Below, in pieces: positions 1 through 8,300 of a stretch of 64,000 bases of DNA. The notes beneath the pieces were generated by a model. The model saw nothing but the letters and a program-made list of their open reading frames with translations, did not search any database and had not been told where the DNA came from. Numbering within the stretch: the first letter of the stretch is position 1; every line of letters begins with the position of its first letter. Both the position numbers and the translations under genes were made by a program. Source of the stretch: Pseudomonas yamanorum (lineage in GTDB: Bacteria; Pseudomonadota; Gammaproteobacteria; Pseudomonadales; Pseudomonadaceae); NCBI RefSeq assembly GCF_013386765.1, contig NZ_JACARE010000024.1, positions 221,709 through 285,708 of the forward strand, given 5' to 3'.

Positions 1-1199
1 TCGTCGGTCAACTCGACCACGGCAATGCCCAGGCGGTTGCTGCTGCGTTCGGCACCCGGCTTGGTGTTGCCCAGCGCATCCAACGTCGCGCCTTCTTCCG
101 GGATTGCGCCGACAGTCAGCTCAACGTTCTGGCGCTTGCCGTCGCGAATCACTTCCAGCTTGGCCTTGCTGCCCGCCTTGAGCGCACCCACCAGATGCGG
201 CAAGTCTGCAGACATGACGATCGGCTGGCCGTTCATGCTCAGGATCACGTCGCCGACTTGCAAACCACCTTTGGCTGCCGGGCCATCGTCCTGGATTTGC
301 GCAACCAGGGCACCGGCCGGCTTGTCGAGACCGAAGGACTCAGCCAGGTCCTTGTTCACTTCCTGGATCACCACGCCCAACCAGCCGCGACTGACTTTGC
401 CACCGGTTTTCAGCTGGTTGGAAACGTCCATGGCCACGTCGATCGGAATCGCGAACGACACGCCCATGAAACCACCGGAGCGGGTGTAGATCTGCGAGTT
501 GATCCCGACCACTTCGCCGGCCAGGTTGAACAGTGGGCCACCGGAGTTACCCGGGTTGATCGGCACGTCGGTCTGGATGAACGGCACGTAGTTTTCGTTC
601 GGCAGGCTGCGGCCGATGGCGCTGACAATGCCTTGGGTCACAGTGTGGTCAAAACCAAACGGCGAACCGATGGCGACTACCCATTGCCCGGCTTTCAGGT
701 CCTGGGATTTACCCAGCTTGAGCACCGGCAGGTCCTTGCCCTCAATCTTCAGCAGGGCTACGTCGGAACGTGGGTCTGTGCCTACCAGCTTGGCTTTCAA
801 CTCGCTGCGATCAGCCAGGCGTACGAGAATTTCGTCGGCATCGGCAATCACATGGTTGTTGGTCAGGATGTAGCCATCAGGCGAGATGATGAAACCCGAA
901 CCCAGAGACTGGGCCTCACGTTGGCCACCACCGCCACGCGGCGTGCGCGGCTGGGGCATGCCGCGCTCGAAGAATTCGCGCAGCATCGGCGGCAGGCCTT
1001 CCAGGTCCGGCATCTGCTGGTTGGAGACTTTGCGATCCGGCAGTTTCTGGGTAGTACTGATGTTCACCACGGCAGGCGACGCCTGCTCCACCAGTTGGGT
1101 GAAATCAGGCAGCTCGGCCGCTTGCGCGGTAACGGCCTGACCCAGCACCAGCACCGTGGCGACTATGGATAGGTAAGACTTCAAACGTGGTATCGACAT
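1..1199 (-). CDS. mucD: MucD, periplasmic DegP/HtrA-family serine protease (3' end cut by window edge)
   Basis: Periplasmic trypsin-like protease with PDZ domains that degrades misfolded envelope proteins and restrains AlgU activation. The frame opens at 1199 with a cleavable signal peptide (MSIPRLKSYLSIVATVL... ending near AQA-AEL). The catalytic triad is visible: His in TNNHVI, Asp in RSDVALL, Ser in GNSGGPL. The first PDZ domain follows (GWLGVVIQEV, GLQVGDVIL) and the second begins near the window edge, so perhaps the last 70-80 residues are missing. It is the last gene of the algU-mucA-mucB-mucD set. No mucC lies between mucB and mucD, as I recall is usual outside P. aeruginosa. The 245-base gap upstream carries a terminator-like hairpin and a palindrome. 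Confidence 0.95.
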   Translation of the reverse strand, partial: MSIPRLKSYLSIVATVLVLGQAVTAQAAELPDFTQLVEQASPAVVNISTTQKLPDRKVSNQQMPDLEGLPPMLREFFERGMPQPRTPRGGGGQREAQSLGSGFIISPDGYILTNNHVIADADEILVRLADRSELKAKLVGTDPRSDVALLKIEGKDLPVLKLGKSQDLKAGQWVVAIGSPFGFDHTVTQGIVSAIGRSLPNENYVPFIQTDVPINPGNSGGPLFNLAGEVVGINSQIYTRSGGFMGVSFAIPIDVAMDVSNQLKTGGKVSRGWLGVVIQEVNKDLAESFGLDKPAGALVAQIQDDGPAAKGGLQVGDVILSMNGQPIVMSADLPHLVGALKAGSKAKLEVIRDGKRQNVELTVGAIPEEGATLDALGNTKPGAERSSNRLGIAVVELTD

Positions 1200-1270
1200 A
1201 CAGCTCCCGTTACGACGAGCAGGGTTGAGCGACAGGGTTCAATAAACGCCGAAAAAACTGCGATCGACAT

Positions 1271-1289
1271 TTTTGTTCCGCGAACAAAA
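1271..1289. promoter_or_regulatory. 19-bp perfect palindrome upstream of mucD
   Basis: TTTTGTTC-CGC-GAACAAAA is an 8-bp perfect inverted repeat with a 3-base spacer. It lies about 70 bases upstream of the mucD start, just beyond the mucB terminator-like hairpin. The symmetry suggests a dimeric regulator site serving a separate mucD promoter. The cognate regulator is not identified. Confidence 0.4.
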
Positions 1290-1318
1290 CAAGGCCAGGG
1301 CCGTTAAGCCCTGACCTA
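1283..1318 (-). terminator. Hairpin with U-rich tail after mucB
   Basis: On the minus strand a 9-bp stem (GGTCAGGGC pairing with GCCCTGGCC, one G-U) with a 6-base loop is followed by TTGTTTTGTT. It lies downstream of mucB and upstream of mucD, so it probably reduces read-through and partly uncouples mucD from algU-mucAB. Confidence 0.55.
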
Positions 1319-1444
1319 TAAAAAACATAGGGGATTTTAGCAAGTGAAAATAACGATCCAGACATTTCATGCTCTCGACAGAGGCAGGCATGGACTTTCT
1401 CCTGCGCAACATTGAAATATCAGGATGAACATAGGATTAACAAC

Positions 1445-2401
1445 TCACGGCTTGGCGGGGGTCGTGGCGCTGCGTACAGAGAGCGCAATTCGCTCGGCGG
1501 TACCAATCGGGATTTCGCCGACGACGGTCACCATCACCTCGCCTTCCAGCGTATTCACACGCCGCGATACAGCGACTGTCGGGCCCAACTGCGTGCGTGT
1601 CTCGGTCACCGTCGCGCCGTTGAGCGGCTCCAGAAACACCGAGAAACGCGCCAGGCCATCGTCATACATCAGGCTGCTGACGGTTATCTTGGTGTGGGAA
1701 TCTTTGTGGGCGCTGCTGTTGACCATCTGGAAGCCTGGCGGCAACCAATCGAGGCGCCAATCCTGAGGGACTTCGACCTCCGGGGCCTTGGCGCTGGTAA
1801 CGGCGACCGGCGTACATTCACCGCTGGGCTGCAGATCCCGATCGTCAGGCACCGACGTTTTGAGCTGGGTGAACTGGAATCGCTCCAGCAACTGACCCTG
1901 ATCGTTAAGCAACAACGACTTCAGTGGCAGCGCGGTTTCGCGATCCAGGTGCAGCTCAAAGCCATAACGGTATTGATCACGGGGCGTGACAGAAACGATG
2001 ACCGCATTTCGACCGGCCACGCGCGATTTGCCAATAACGGCCAGATCGTAGAAGGCTTTGAGTTTTTGCGGATCAAGGGCGCGTGAAGGAGAGTCGGGGG
2101 AATCCCCAAGCCCGGCAACCAATGTGCCGCTCACGCATTGAGTACGACCATCTACACGCACGACTTCCTGGGCAGAACCATCGAGCTGCAAAAGCCGCTC
2201 ACGGACTTGACCATTCTGGACGCGATGCCAGATGTCATGGGTAGAAAAACTACCGTTACGCTCGTAGATGAAAGTGCCCTGAAAGCTTTGTTGCTGCTCC
2301 GCCCGCCCAAGACGCGTCAGCCAGTCTTGGGCTTCGTCGGCATGGGCGGGGACTGCAAACCAGCCACTGAGCAACAGCGTAAGGAGCGGTATGGCGCGCA
2401 T
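1445..2401 (-). CDS. mucB: MucB/RseB, periplasmic regulator that protects anti-sigma factor MucA
   Basis: 318 residues, normal length for the family. A signal peptide (MRAIPLLTLLLSGWFAVPAHA-DEA) directs it to the periplasm. There, MucB/RseB proteins bind the periplasmic part of MucA, block its proteolysis by AlgW, and respond to lipids and mislocalised LPS. The N-terminal LolA-like domain (GTFIYERNGSFSTHDIWHR) and the smaller C-terminal domain are both recognisable. It starts 16 bases after mucA ends, so the two are co-transcribed. Loss of MucB derepresses AlgU and alginate production in pseudomonads (established knowledge). Confidence 0.95.
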   Translation of the reverse strand: MRAIPLLTLLLSGWFAVPAHADEAQDWLTRLGRAEQQQSFQGTFIYERNGSFSTHDIWHRVQNGQVRERLLQLDGSAQEVVRVDGRTQCVSGTLVAGLGDSPDSPSRALDPQKLKAFYDLAVIGKSRVAGRNAVIVSVTPRDQYRYGFELHLDRETALPLKSLLLNDQGQLLERFQFTQLKTSVPDDRDLQPSGECTPVAVTSAKAPEVEVPQDWRLDWLPPGFQMVNSSAHKDSHTKITVSSLMYDDGLARFSVFLEPLNGATVTETRTQLGPTVAVSRRVNTLEGEVMVTVVGEIPIGTAERIALSVRSATTPAKP

Positions 2402-2417
2402 AAAGCTCCTTGGCGGT

Positions 2418-3005
2418 CTAGCGGTTTTCCAGGCTTGCAGCGCGAGCGTATGGCAGAGCGCTTTCAGTGCCTTTCAAGGCCGATTCCTGTGCGTGTTGGC
2501 GCAGGTAGCCTGGAAGACGCTGATCCTGCCAGCCGGATTGCCCTTGAAGTACACCGTTGGCCATAGGCCCGGTGGTATCTGCGCTTTCCTTGTAGCCGGC
2601 CAGTACAGCTGGACCCTTGACCTGCGGACCGGCCATGACCGGTTGCTGGGTCTGCTGGGCCAGTTCGGCGCCGGCAATTTCGTCCTGGTTGTACAGGCGA
2701 ACACCTGCCAACACGGCCACAGTCACCGAAGCAGCGACTGCCAGACGACCCAGGCTACGCCAAGGACCGCGAGCAGCTTTTGCCGGAACGGCTTCATCAG
2801 CCAGCGCAGCAGAAACGGCCGCAGCAATATCCAGACGAGGGATTAGAAGATCCTTGTGCATCACCGCCCGAGCGACTTGGTAACGAGACCAGGTATCACG
2901 GGTTTCGGCATCATCAAATGCATTGAGCACTCGACGAAGTTCCAGTTCATCCGCTTCGTTATCCATCACTGCGGACAGCGATTCCTGCAGGGCATCACGA
3001 CTCAT
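2418..3005 (-). CDS. mucA: MucA, anti-sigma factor of AlgU
   Basis: 195-residue single-pass inner-membrane protein that sequesters AlgU. The N-terminal cytoplasmic RseA-type domain is clear (MSRDALQESLSAVMDNEADE, ELELRRVL). A transmembrane segment lies near residues 83-102 (RLAVAASVTVAVLAGVRLY), followed by a periplasmic tail bound by MucB. The ATG at 3005 was chosen over an upstream in-frame start because it matches the family N-terminus and sits 31 bases after algU. The gene looks intact, with no mucA22-like truncation, so AlgU should be under control (non-mucoid genotype). Confidence 0.96.
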   Translation of the reverse strand: MSRDALQESLSAVMDNEADELELRRVLNAFDDAETRDTWSRYQVARAVMHKDLLIPRLDIAAAVSAALADEAVPAKAARGPWRSLGRLAVAASVTVAVLAGVRLYNQDEIAGAELAQQTQQPVMAGPQVKGPAVLAGYKESADTTGPMANGVLQGQSGWQDQRLPGYLRQHAQESALKGTESALPYARAASLENR

Positions 3006-3036
3006 GGCGGTTCCTCTCTTGGCTGTCGCCGCTGTC

Positions 3037-3618
3037 TCAGTTTTCCTGCAACAACGGCTGCAGGGCTTTATCGATGGCTTCCCGAGCCCGGAAAATCCGG
3101 GAACGTACGGTACCCACCGGACATTGCATGACGGCCGCAATGTCCTCGTAACTCAGACCATCGAATTCACGTAAAGTTAACGCCGTACGCAAATCTTCTG
3201 GCAGTTGCTGAATTGTTCGATGGACGGTTCCTTCGATCTCGTCGCGCAGCAATGCACGCTCCGGCGACTCGAGATCCTTGAGGCCGTGATCACCATCATA
3301 AAATTCAGCATCTTCCGAACTAACATCACTATCCGGTGGGCGGCGACCGCGAGAAACCAGATAGTTCTTCGCCGTGTTAATGGCGATGCGGTAAAGCCAC
3401 GTATAAAACGCACTATCACCGCGAAAATTACCGAGTGCACGGTACGCCTTGATAAAGGCTTCCTGTGCAACGTCCTGCGCTTCATGGGTGTCGTGCACAA
3501 ACCGCACGATCAACCCGAGAATTTTGTGCTGGTATTTCAGCACTAGCAGATCAAATGCCCGCTTGTCGCCGCGTTGAACGCGCTCGACCAGCTGCTGATC
3601 CTCTTCCTGGGTTAGCAT
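3037..3618 (-). CDS. algU: AlgU (AlgT, RpoE-like) ECF sigma factor sigma-22
   Basis: 193-residue extracytoplasmic-function sigma factor controlling envelope stress and alginate genes. Region 2 (HKILGLIVRFVHDTHEAQDVAQE) and region 4 (LTLREFDGLSYEDIAAVMQ, then VGTVRSRIFRARE) are complete. The ATG at 3618 was preferred over a GTG two codons upstream: the Shine-Dalgarno GAGGAG ends 5-6 bases before this ATG and would overlap the GTG. First gene of algU-mucA-mucB-mucD. Two matches to its own promoter consensus lie upstream, so autoregulation is likely. Confidence 0.97.
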   Translation of the reverse strand: MLTQEEDQQLVERVQRGDKRAFDLLVLKYQHKILGLIVRFVHDTHEAQDVAQEAFIKAYRALGNFRGDSAFYTWLYRIAINTAKNYLVSRGRRPPDSDVSSEDAEFYDGDHGLKDLESPERALLRDEIEGTVHRTIQQLPEDLRTALTLREFDGLSYEDIAAVMQCPVGTVRSRIFRAREAIDKALQPLLQEN

Positions 3619-3677
3619 GAACACTCCTCGTTGTACTTGAAGGAGGCTTGCATAACTAATCGATCAGGCTTGCAAAC

Positions 3678-3704
3678 ATAGACTCGGACTTTTCGCAAAA
3701 GTTC
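3678..3704 (-). promoter_or_regulatory. AlgU (sigma-22) autoregulatory promoter of algU, proximal
   Basis: On the minus strand GAACTT (3704-3699), 16 bases, then TCTAT (3682-3678) fits the sigma-22 consensus GAACTT-N16/17-TCtga. The predicted start site is about 50 bases before the algU ATG. Confidence 0.75.
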
Positions 3705-3868
3705 TCCCCCTCCAAGCAAGTTTCCGGCGCGCACTGATTTGGCACACACGAAAAACGCAGCTCGGGCAATGCCGGCTGCGCGAATAATCTGTCGCCAGTT
3801 TCCTGACGCGCCTGACAGAGACGCGGCTCAGTAAATCCAGCGTGTTCCCAGCTTTCGGGCATCCTGCT

Positions 3869-3896
3869 ATTGAGTCGGGGCTTATGCAAAAAGTTC
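3869..3896 (-). promoter_or_regulatory. Second sigma-22-type promoter of algU, distal
   Basis: GAACTT (3896-3891), 17 bases, TCAAT (3873-3869) on the minus strand, about 250 bases upstream of algU. P. aeruginosa algU likewise has two AlgU-dependent promoters (P1 and P3). The rest of the 467-base algU-nadB gap shows no gene; it must also carry the divergent nadB promoter. Confidence 0.6.
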
Positions 3897-4085
3897 CCAT
3901 CCCAATCGCTGTCCGTTTCATGAAAGCCGTGCAGTTCGTTGACCGTAGTCTCACAATGCCACGAATGCCCGGCTATTGTGCCGCTCCCCCCCTCTATATA
4001 CTAGTGGGCCGTGTGACCCTTTGATTCGCCGATCCAGGCGTCCTGTTTGCGCCCCCTTCGGATCGCTTTTTGCGGAATCCTTCAA

Positions 4086-5702
4086 ATGAGCCAACAGTTT
4101 CAACACGATGTCCTGGTGATTGGCAGCGGCGCCGCGGGCTTGAGCCTCGCATTGACGCTACCGAGCCACCTGCGCATAGCCGTACTGAGCAAAGGCGACC
4201 TGGCCAATGGCTCGACATTCTGGGCCCAGGGCGGTGTCGCCGCCGTACTGGACGACACCGACACCGTTCAATCCCACGTCGAAGACACCCTGAATGCCGG
4301 CGGCGGCCTGTGCAATGAAGAGGCAGTGCGCTTTACCGTCGAACACAGCCGCGAAGCCATCCAATGGCTGATCGACCAGGGCGTGCCCTTCACTCGCGAT
4401 GAACATTCCGGCACCGACGACGGCGGTTTCGAGTTCCACCTGACCCGTGAAGGCGGCCACAGCCATCGGCGCATCATCCATGCCGCCGACGCCACCGGCG
4501 CCGCGATCTTCAAGACTCTGCTCGAGCAGGCCCGGCAACGTCCGAACATTGAACTGCTGGAACAGCGGGTTGCCGTCGACCTGATCACCGAAAAACGCCT
4601 GGGCCTGCCGGGCGAACGCTGCCTCGGCGCCTACGTGCTCAACCGCGCCAGCGGCGAAGTCGACACCTACGGCGCGCGCTTCACGATTCTCGCCTCGGGC
4701 GGCGCGGCGAAGGTCTACCTCTATACCAGCAACCCCGACGGCGCCTGCGGTGACGGCATCGCCATGGCCTGGCGTTCGGGCTGCCGGGTGGCGAACCTGG
4801 AGTTCAATCAGTTCCACCCCACGTGCCTGTATCACCCGCAGGCCAAGAGCTTCCTGATCACCGAAGCCCTGCGCGGCGAAGGCGCACACCTGAAGCTGCC
4901 CAATGGCGAACGTTTCATGCAACGCTTCGACCCACGGGCCGAGCTTGCCCCGCGCGATATCGTCGCCCGGGCCATCGACCATGAAATGAAGCGCCTGGGC
5001 ATCGACTGCGTCTACCTCGACATCAGTCACAAGCCCGAAGCCTTCATCAAGACCCACTTCCCGACGGTCTACGAGCGCTGCCTGGCGTTCAACATTGACA
5101 TCACCAAAGGCCCCATCCCGGTCGTGCCGGCGGCGCACTACACCTGCGGCGGCGTGATGGTCGACCAGCACGGCCGCACCGACGTGCCCGGCCTGTACGC
5201 CATCGGCGAAACCAGCTTCACCGGCCTGCACGGCGCCAACCGCATGGCCAGCAACTCGCTGCTGGAATGCTTCGTGTACGCCCGCTCCGCCGCCGCCGAC
5301 ATCCTTGAACAACTGCCGCGCATCCCCGTGCCGGCCGCCCTACCCCGCTGGGATGCCAGCCAAGTGACCGACTCGGACGAAGACGTGATCATTGCCCACA
5401 ACTGGGACGAGCTGCGGCGCTTCATGTGGGACTACGTGGGGATCGTGCGCACCAACAAACGCCTGGCACGGGCACAGCACCGGGTTCGGCTGCTGCTGGA
5501 TGAGATCGACGAGTTCTACAGCAACTATAAAGTCAGCCGCGACCTGATCGAGTTGCGCAACCTGGCCCAGGTGGCGGAACTGATGATCCGCTCAGCCATG
5601 GAGCGCAAGGAGAGCCGGGGCCTGCATTACACCCTCGACTACCCGCAAATGCTGCCCGAGGCGCTCGACACTATCCTGGTGCCAACCACCTACGGCGGCT
5701 GA
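4086..5702 (+). CDS. nadB: L-aspartate oxidase NadB (quinolinate/NAD biosynthesis)
   Basis: 538-residue FAD enzyme that oxidises L-aspartate to iminoaspartate, the first step of de novo NAD synthesis with NadA. Seen: FAD-binding GSGAAGLSLAL near residues 15-25, the flavin-binding segment with catalytic residues (EFHLTREGGHSHRRI), LEFNQFHPTCLYHP, HYTCGGV and GLHGANRMASNSLLE. It belongs to the succinate dehydrogenase/fumarate reductase flavoprotein family. The ATG at 4086 is chosen over an upstream frame opening because it gives the family length. Transcribed divergently from algU. Its last 32 bases overlap the end of ygfX on the other strand. Confidence 0.97.
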   Translation: MSQQFQHDVLVIGSGAAGLSLALTLPSHLRIAVLSKGDLANGSTFWAQGGVAAVLDDTDTVQSHVEDTLNAGGGLCNEEAVRFTVEHSREAIQWLIDQGVPFTRDEHSGTDDGGFEFHLTREGGHSHRRIIHAADATGAAIFKTLLEQARQRPNIELLEQRVAVDLITEKRLGLPGERCLGAYVLNRASGEVDTYGARFTILASGGAAKVYLYTSNPDGACGDGIAMAWRSGCRVANLEFNQFHPTCLYHPQAKSFLITEALRGEGAHLKLPNGERFMQRFDPRAELAPRDIVARAIDHEMKRLGIDCVYLDISHKPEAFIKTHFPTVYERCLAFNIDITKGPIPVVPAAHYTCGGVMVDQHGRTDVPGLYAIGETSFTGLHGANRMASNSLLECFVYARSAAADILEQLPRIPVPAALPRWDASQVTDSDEDVIIAHNWDELRRFMWDYVGIVRTNKRLARAQHRVRLLLDEIDEFYSNYKVSRDLIELRNLAQVAELMIRSAMERKESRGLHYTLDYPQMLPEALDTILVPTTYGG

Positions 5703-6123
5703 ACTTCAAACGCACCCGCAGGCGCCGATGCACATCGGTGGCCTGCGAATCACGCGGCACACAGATCGAACGCACCCGCCAATCACCCTGCACCCGAAAG
5801 CGCAGCACCACGATCAACGGCAACGCCAGGCTGTCGGGGCGCAGTTGCACGCTGTGCCAGCCACGCGCGGCGCTCCACAACTGCCAGCCGTCCTCATCGC
5901 GGCGCAGGCCACGGATCGACGAACGGTGAGTCAGCAGAATATGACGCGGCAGCACCCAACCGGCATGCGCCAGGCACAGTAAGGCGCCAAAGGCTGCCAT
6001 CCACGGGGACACATCGAGAAACCACAACGCACCCAATGCGAACGCCTGGGCGAAAAGATAAGCCGCCAGCAACTGCCCGGAGGCGTGCCAGCGGCATTCA
6101 AACGTATTACTTGGGCTGGACAC
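5671..6123 (-). CDS. YgfX/CptA-family small membrane protein
   Basis: 150-residue protein with a cytoplasmic N-terminus, two closely spaced hydrophobic segments (about residues 18-58: LLAAYLFAQAFALGALWFL and MAAFGALLCLAHAGW) and an arginine-rich soluble C-terminus. Position and topology match YgfX, co-encoded with SdhE (YgfY) in gamma-proteobacteria. In E. coli YgfX was described as a toxin affecting FtsZ/MreB, while other work ties it to flavinylated dehydrogenase complexes. Its start overlaps sdhE by 17 bases (translational coupling) and its end overlaps nadB by 32 bases. Confidence 0.8.
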   Translation of the reverse strand: MSSPSNTFECRWHASGQLLAAYLFAQAFALGALWFLDVSPWMAAFGALLCLAHAGWVLPRHILLTHRSSIRGLRRDEDGWQLWSAARGWHSVQLRPDSLALPLIVVLRFRVQGDWRVRSICVPRDSQATDVHRRLRVRLKFSRRRWLAPG

Positions 6124-6361
6124 GATCCAGGATCATCCGAACCATGCGCTGCAGCTCCGGATCTTCCGATTCGGCGCGTTCCATGAACCAGCCGAACATG
6201 TCCTGATCTTCGCATTCCAGCAGCTTGCGGTAGCAGTCGCGGTCAACGTCGTTGAGGTGCGGGTAGACCTCCCTGACGAACGGTACCAGCAACACGTCCA
6301 GCTCAAGCATGCCGCGGCGGCTGTGCCAGTAGAGGCGATTGAGTTCTACATCTTCGACCAT
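6107..6361 (-). CDS. sdhE: SdhE, FAD assembly factor for succinate dehydrogenase
   Basis: 84-residue YgfY/SDHAF2 family protein that promotes covalent flavinylation of SdhA and FrdA. The family signature is present as RRGMLELD (residues 15-22), followed by the short helical bundle with YRKLLECEDQDMFGWFM. The neighbours ygfX (overlapping) and divergent ygfZ are the conserved gamma-proteobacterial arrangement. Its proximity to nadB, a flavoprotein of the same superfamily, may reflect more than synteny, but that is inference. Confidence 0.93.
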   Translation of the reverse strand: MVEDVELNRLYWHSRRGMLELDVLLVPFVREVYPHLNDVDRDCYRKLLECEDQDMFGWFMERAESEDPELQRMVRMILDRVQPK

Positions 6362-6500
6362 GGAGCGCTCCTCAAATAGAGCGCAAGTATACAGGCCGAA
6401 GCTGCCTGGAACAGTCGGCTTTGGTCGGCCATACGGAAACTATCCATTTGCCGGGCGCCCCTCTATGATGCACTCATGACTTTTTAACCTGCGATGACCC

Positions 6501-7442
6501 ATGGCTGACTCTGCTTTCTTCTGCTCCCTGTCCCACGAAGGCGTCCTCGCCGTCCGCGGTTCCGACGCTGCCAAGTTCCTCCAGGGACAACTGACCTGCA
6601 ACCTCAACTACCTGAGTGACACCCAGGCCAGCCTCGGCGCGCGCTGCACCCAAAAAGGGCGCATGCAATCGAGCTTCCGTATCCTGCTGCAGGGCGATGG
6701 CGTGCTGTTGGCCATGGCCACCGAGTTGCTGGAGCCGCAACTGGCGGACCTGAAGAAGTACGCCGTGTTCTCCAAATCCAAACTCACCGACGAAAGCGCC
6801 GCCTGGGTGCGTTTCGGTGTGTCGCAAGCCGATCAGGTCTTGGCCAGCCTCGGCCTTGAGCTGCCTGCCGAGACCGATAGCGTTGTGCGCAGCGACGAGT
6901 TGATCGCGATCCGCGTATCGCCGGGCCGTGCCGAGCTGTGGGCCCCTGCCGCCCAAGCCGATACCCTGCGCAGCCAACTCGCCGCGCAATTGAACGAAGA
7001 TGAACTGAATCAATGGCTGCTGGGCCAGATCCGTGCGGGCATCGGCCAGGTCATGCCCCAGACCCGCGAACTGTTCATCCCGCAGATGCTCAACCTGCAA
7101 GCCGTCGGCGGCGTGAGCTTCAAGAAAGGCTGCTACACCGGCCAGGAAATCGTCGCGCGCATGCAGTACCTGGGCAAACTCAAGCGTCGCCTGTATCGCC
7201 TGAGCCTGAATGCCAGCGAACTGCCAGAGCCTGGCACCCCCTTGTTTTCCCCGACGCACAACAGCGCCATCGGCGAGGTGGTGATTGCCGCCCGGGCCGG
7301 CGAGGCGATTGAACTTCTAGCGGTGCTGCAAGCCGAAGCAGCAGAGAGTGGCGATGTGCATGTAGGTACGCTGGAAGGCCCGGGTCTTCAGCTGCTCGAC
7401 CTGCCTTACCAGCTGGACCGTGATCGCGAGATCCAGCGCTGA
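6501..7442 (+). CDS. ygfZ: YgfZ/GcvT-domain folate-binding protein (Fe-S and tRNA modification)
   Basis: 313-residue folate-dependent protein that supports Fe-S enzymes such as MiaB. The hallmark K-G-C-[FY]-x-G-Q-E motif appears as KKGCYTGQEIVARMQYLGK near residues 208-226, with the essential cysteine present. The GcvT-like N-terminal fold starts at FFCSLSHEGVLAVRGSDAAK. A nearby upstream out-of-frame ATG is not used. Divergent from sdhE-ygfX, with a 139-base shared promoter region. Confidence 0.93.
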   Translation: MADSAFFCSLSHEGVLAVRGSDAAKFLQGQLTCNLNYLSDTQASLGARCTQKGRMQSSFRILLQGDGVLLAMATELLEPQLADLKKYAVFSKSKLTDESAAWVRFGVSQADQVLASLGLELPAETDSVVRSDELIAIRVSPGRAELWAPAAQADTLRSQLAAQLNEDELNQWLLGQIRAGIGQVMPQTRELFIPQMLNLQAVGGVSFKKGCYTGQEIVARMQYLGKLKRRLYRLSLNASELPEPGTPLFSPTHNSAIGEVVIAARAGEAIELLAVLQAEAAESGDVHVGTLEGPGLQLLDLPYQLDRDREIQR

Positions 7443-7478
7443 TCGTCGTACCTTTTTGCAACACCCTAGAGATCATGA

Positions 7479-8300
7479 ATGAACAAGCTGGCGGAAAAAG
7501 TCCAACAGGCGTTGGTTGTGGCCATCGATAATGATGACCTGGTCCTGCCCACGCTACCGGAAGTGGCCCTGAAGATTCGTCACGCCGCCGAAGACCCGGA
7601 CATCAGCATCAGCCATCTGAGCAAAGTCATCGGCCGCGACACCGCCCTGTCGGCGCGGCTGATCAAAGTGGTCAACAGCCCGCTGCTGCGCGCCACTCAG
7701 GAAGTCACCGACCTGCACACCGCCATCACCCGGCTGGGCACCAACTACAGCAGCAACCTGGCGATCGGCTTGGTGATGGAACAGATCTTCCACGCCCGCT
7801 CCGAAGTGGTCGAACAGAAGATGCGCGATGTGTGGCGCCGCAGCCTGGAAGTGGCGGGCGTGAGCTATGCACTGTGCCGCAACCACAGCCAGCTGAAACC
7901 AGACCAGGCGGCCCTCGGCGGCCTGGTGCACCAGATTGGCGTGCTGCCGATCCTGACCTATGCCGAAGATCACTATGAGCTGCTGTCCGACCCGGTCAGC
8001 CTCAACCACGTGATTGAAAGCATCCACCCGTTGCTGGGCGCCAAGCTGCTGCGACGCTGGGACTTCCCGGAAATGCTGGTGAACCTGCCGGCGCATTACA
8101 TGGACCTGGAGCGCGACTCCGAGCGCCTGGACTATATCGATCTGGTGCAGGTCGCCGTGCTGTATTGCCATCGCAACACCGACCACCCGCTGGCCAGCGT
8201 GCCGGTATCGACGTTGCCTGCGATCCAGAAACTGCGGATCGACCCCTACAACGACACCTTGCGCGCCGAGTTGGACGCAGCGCGGTCGATGTTTTACTGA
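7479..8300 (+). CDS. HDOD-domain signalling protein
   Basis: 273 residues, almost wholly an HDOD domain (LPTLPEVALKIRHAAEDPD near residues 24-42, then ISHLSKVIGRDTALSARLIKVVNSPL). HDOD proteins are HD-related but usually lack full metal-binding residues and act as scaffolds or regulators in signalling and motility pathways. No second output domain is seen. It follows ygfZ by 36 bases and may be co-transcribed. It ends immediately against the convergent tctE with no spacer. Confidence 0.88.
   Translation: MNKLAEKVQQALVVAIDNDDLVLPTLPEVALKIRHAAEDPDISISHLSKVIGRDTALSARLIKVVNSPLLRATQEVTDLHTAITRLGTNYSSNLAIGLVMEQIFHARSEVVEQKMRDVWRRSLEVAGVSYALCRNHSQLKPDQAALGGLVHQIGVLPILTYAEDHYELLSDPVSLNHVIESIHPLLGAKLLRRWDFPEMLVNLPAHYMDLERDSERLDYIDLVQVAVLYCHRNTDHPLASVPVSTLPAIQKLRIDPYNDTLRAELDAARSMFY

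Noticed and set aside
4158..5312. 384-residue antisense frame within nadB
   Set aside because: Shadow of the well-conserved nadB coding strand.
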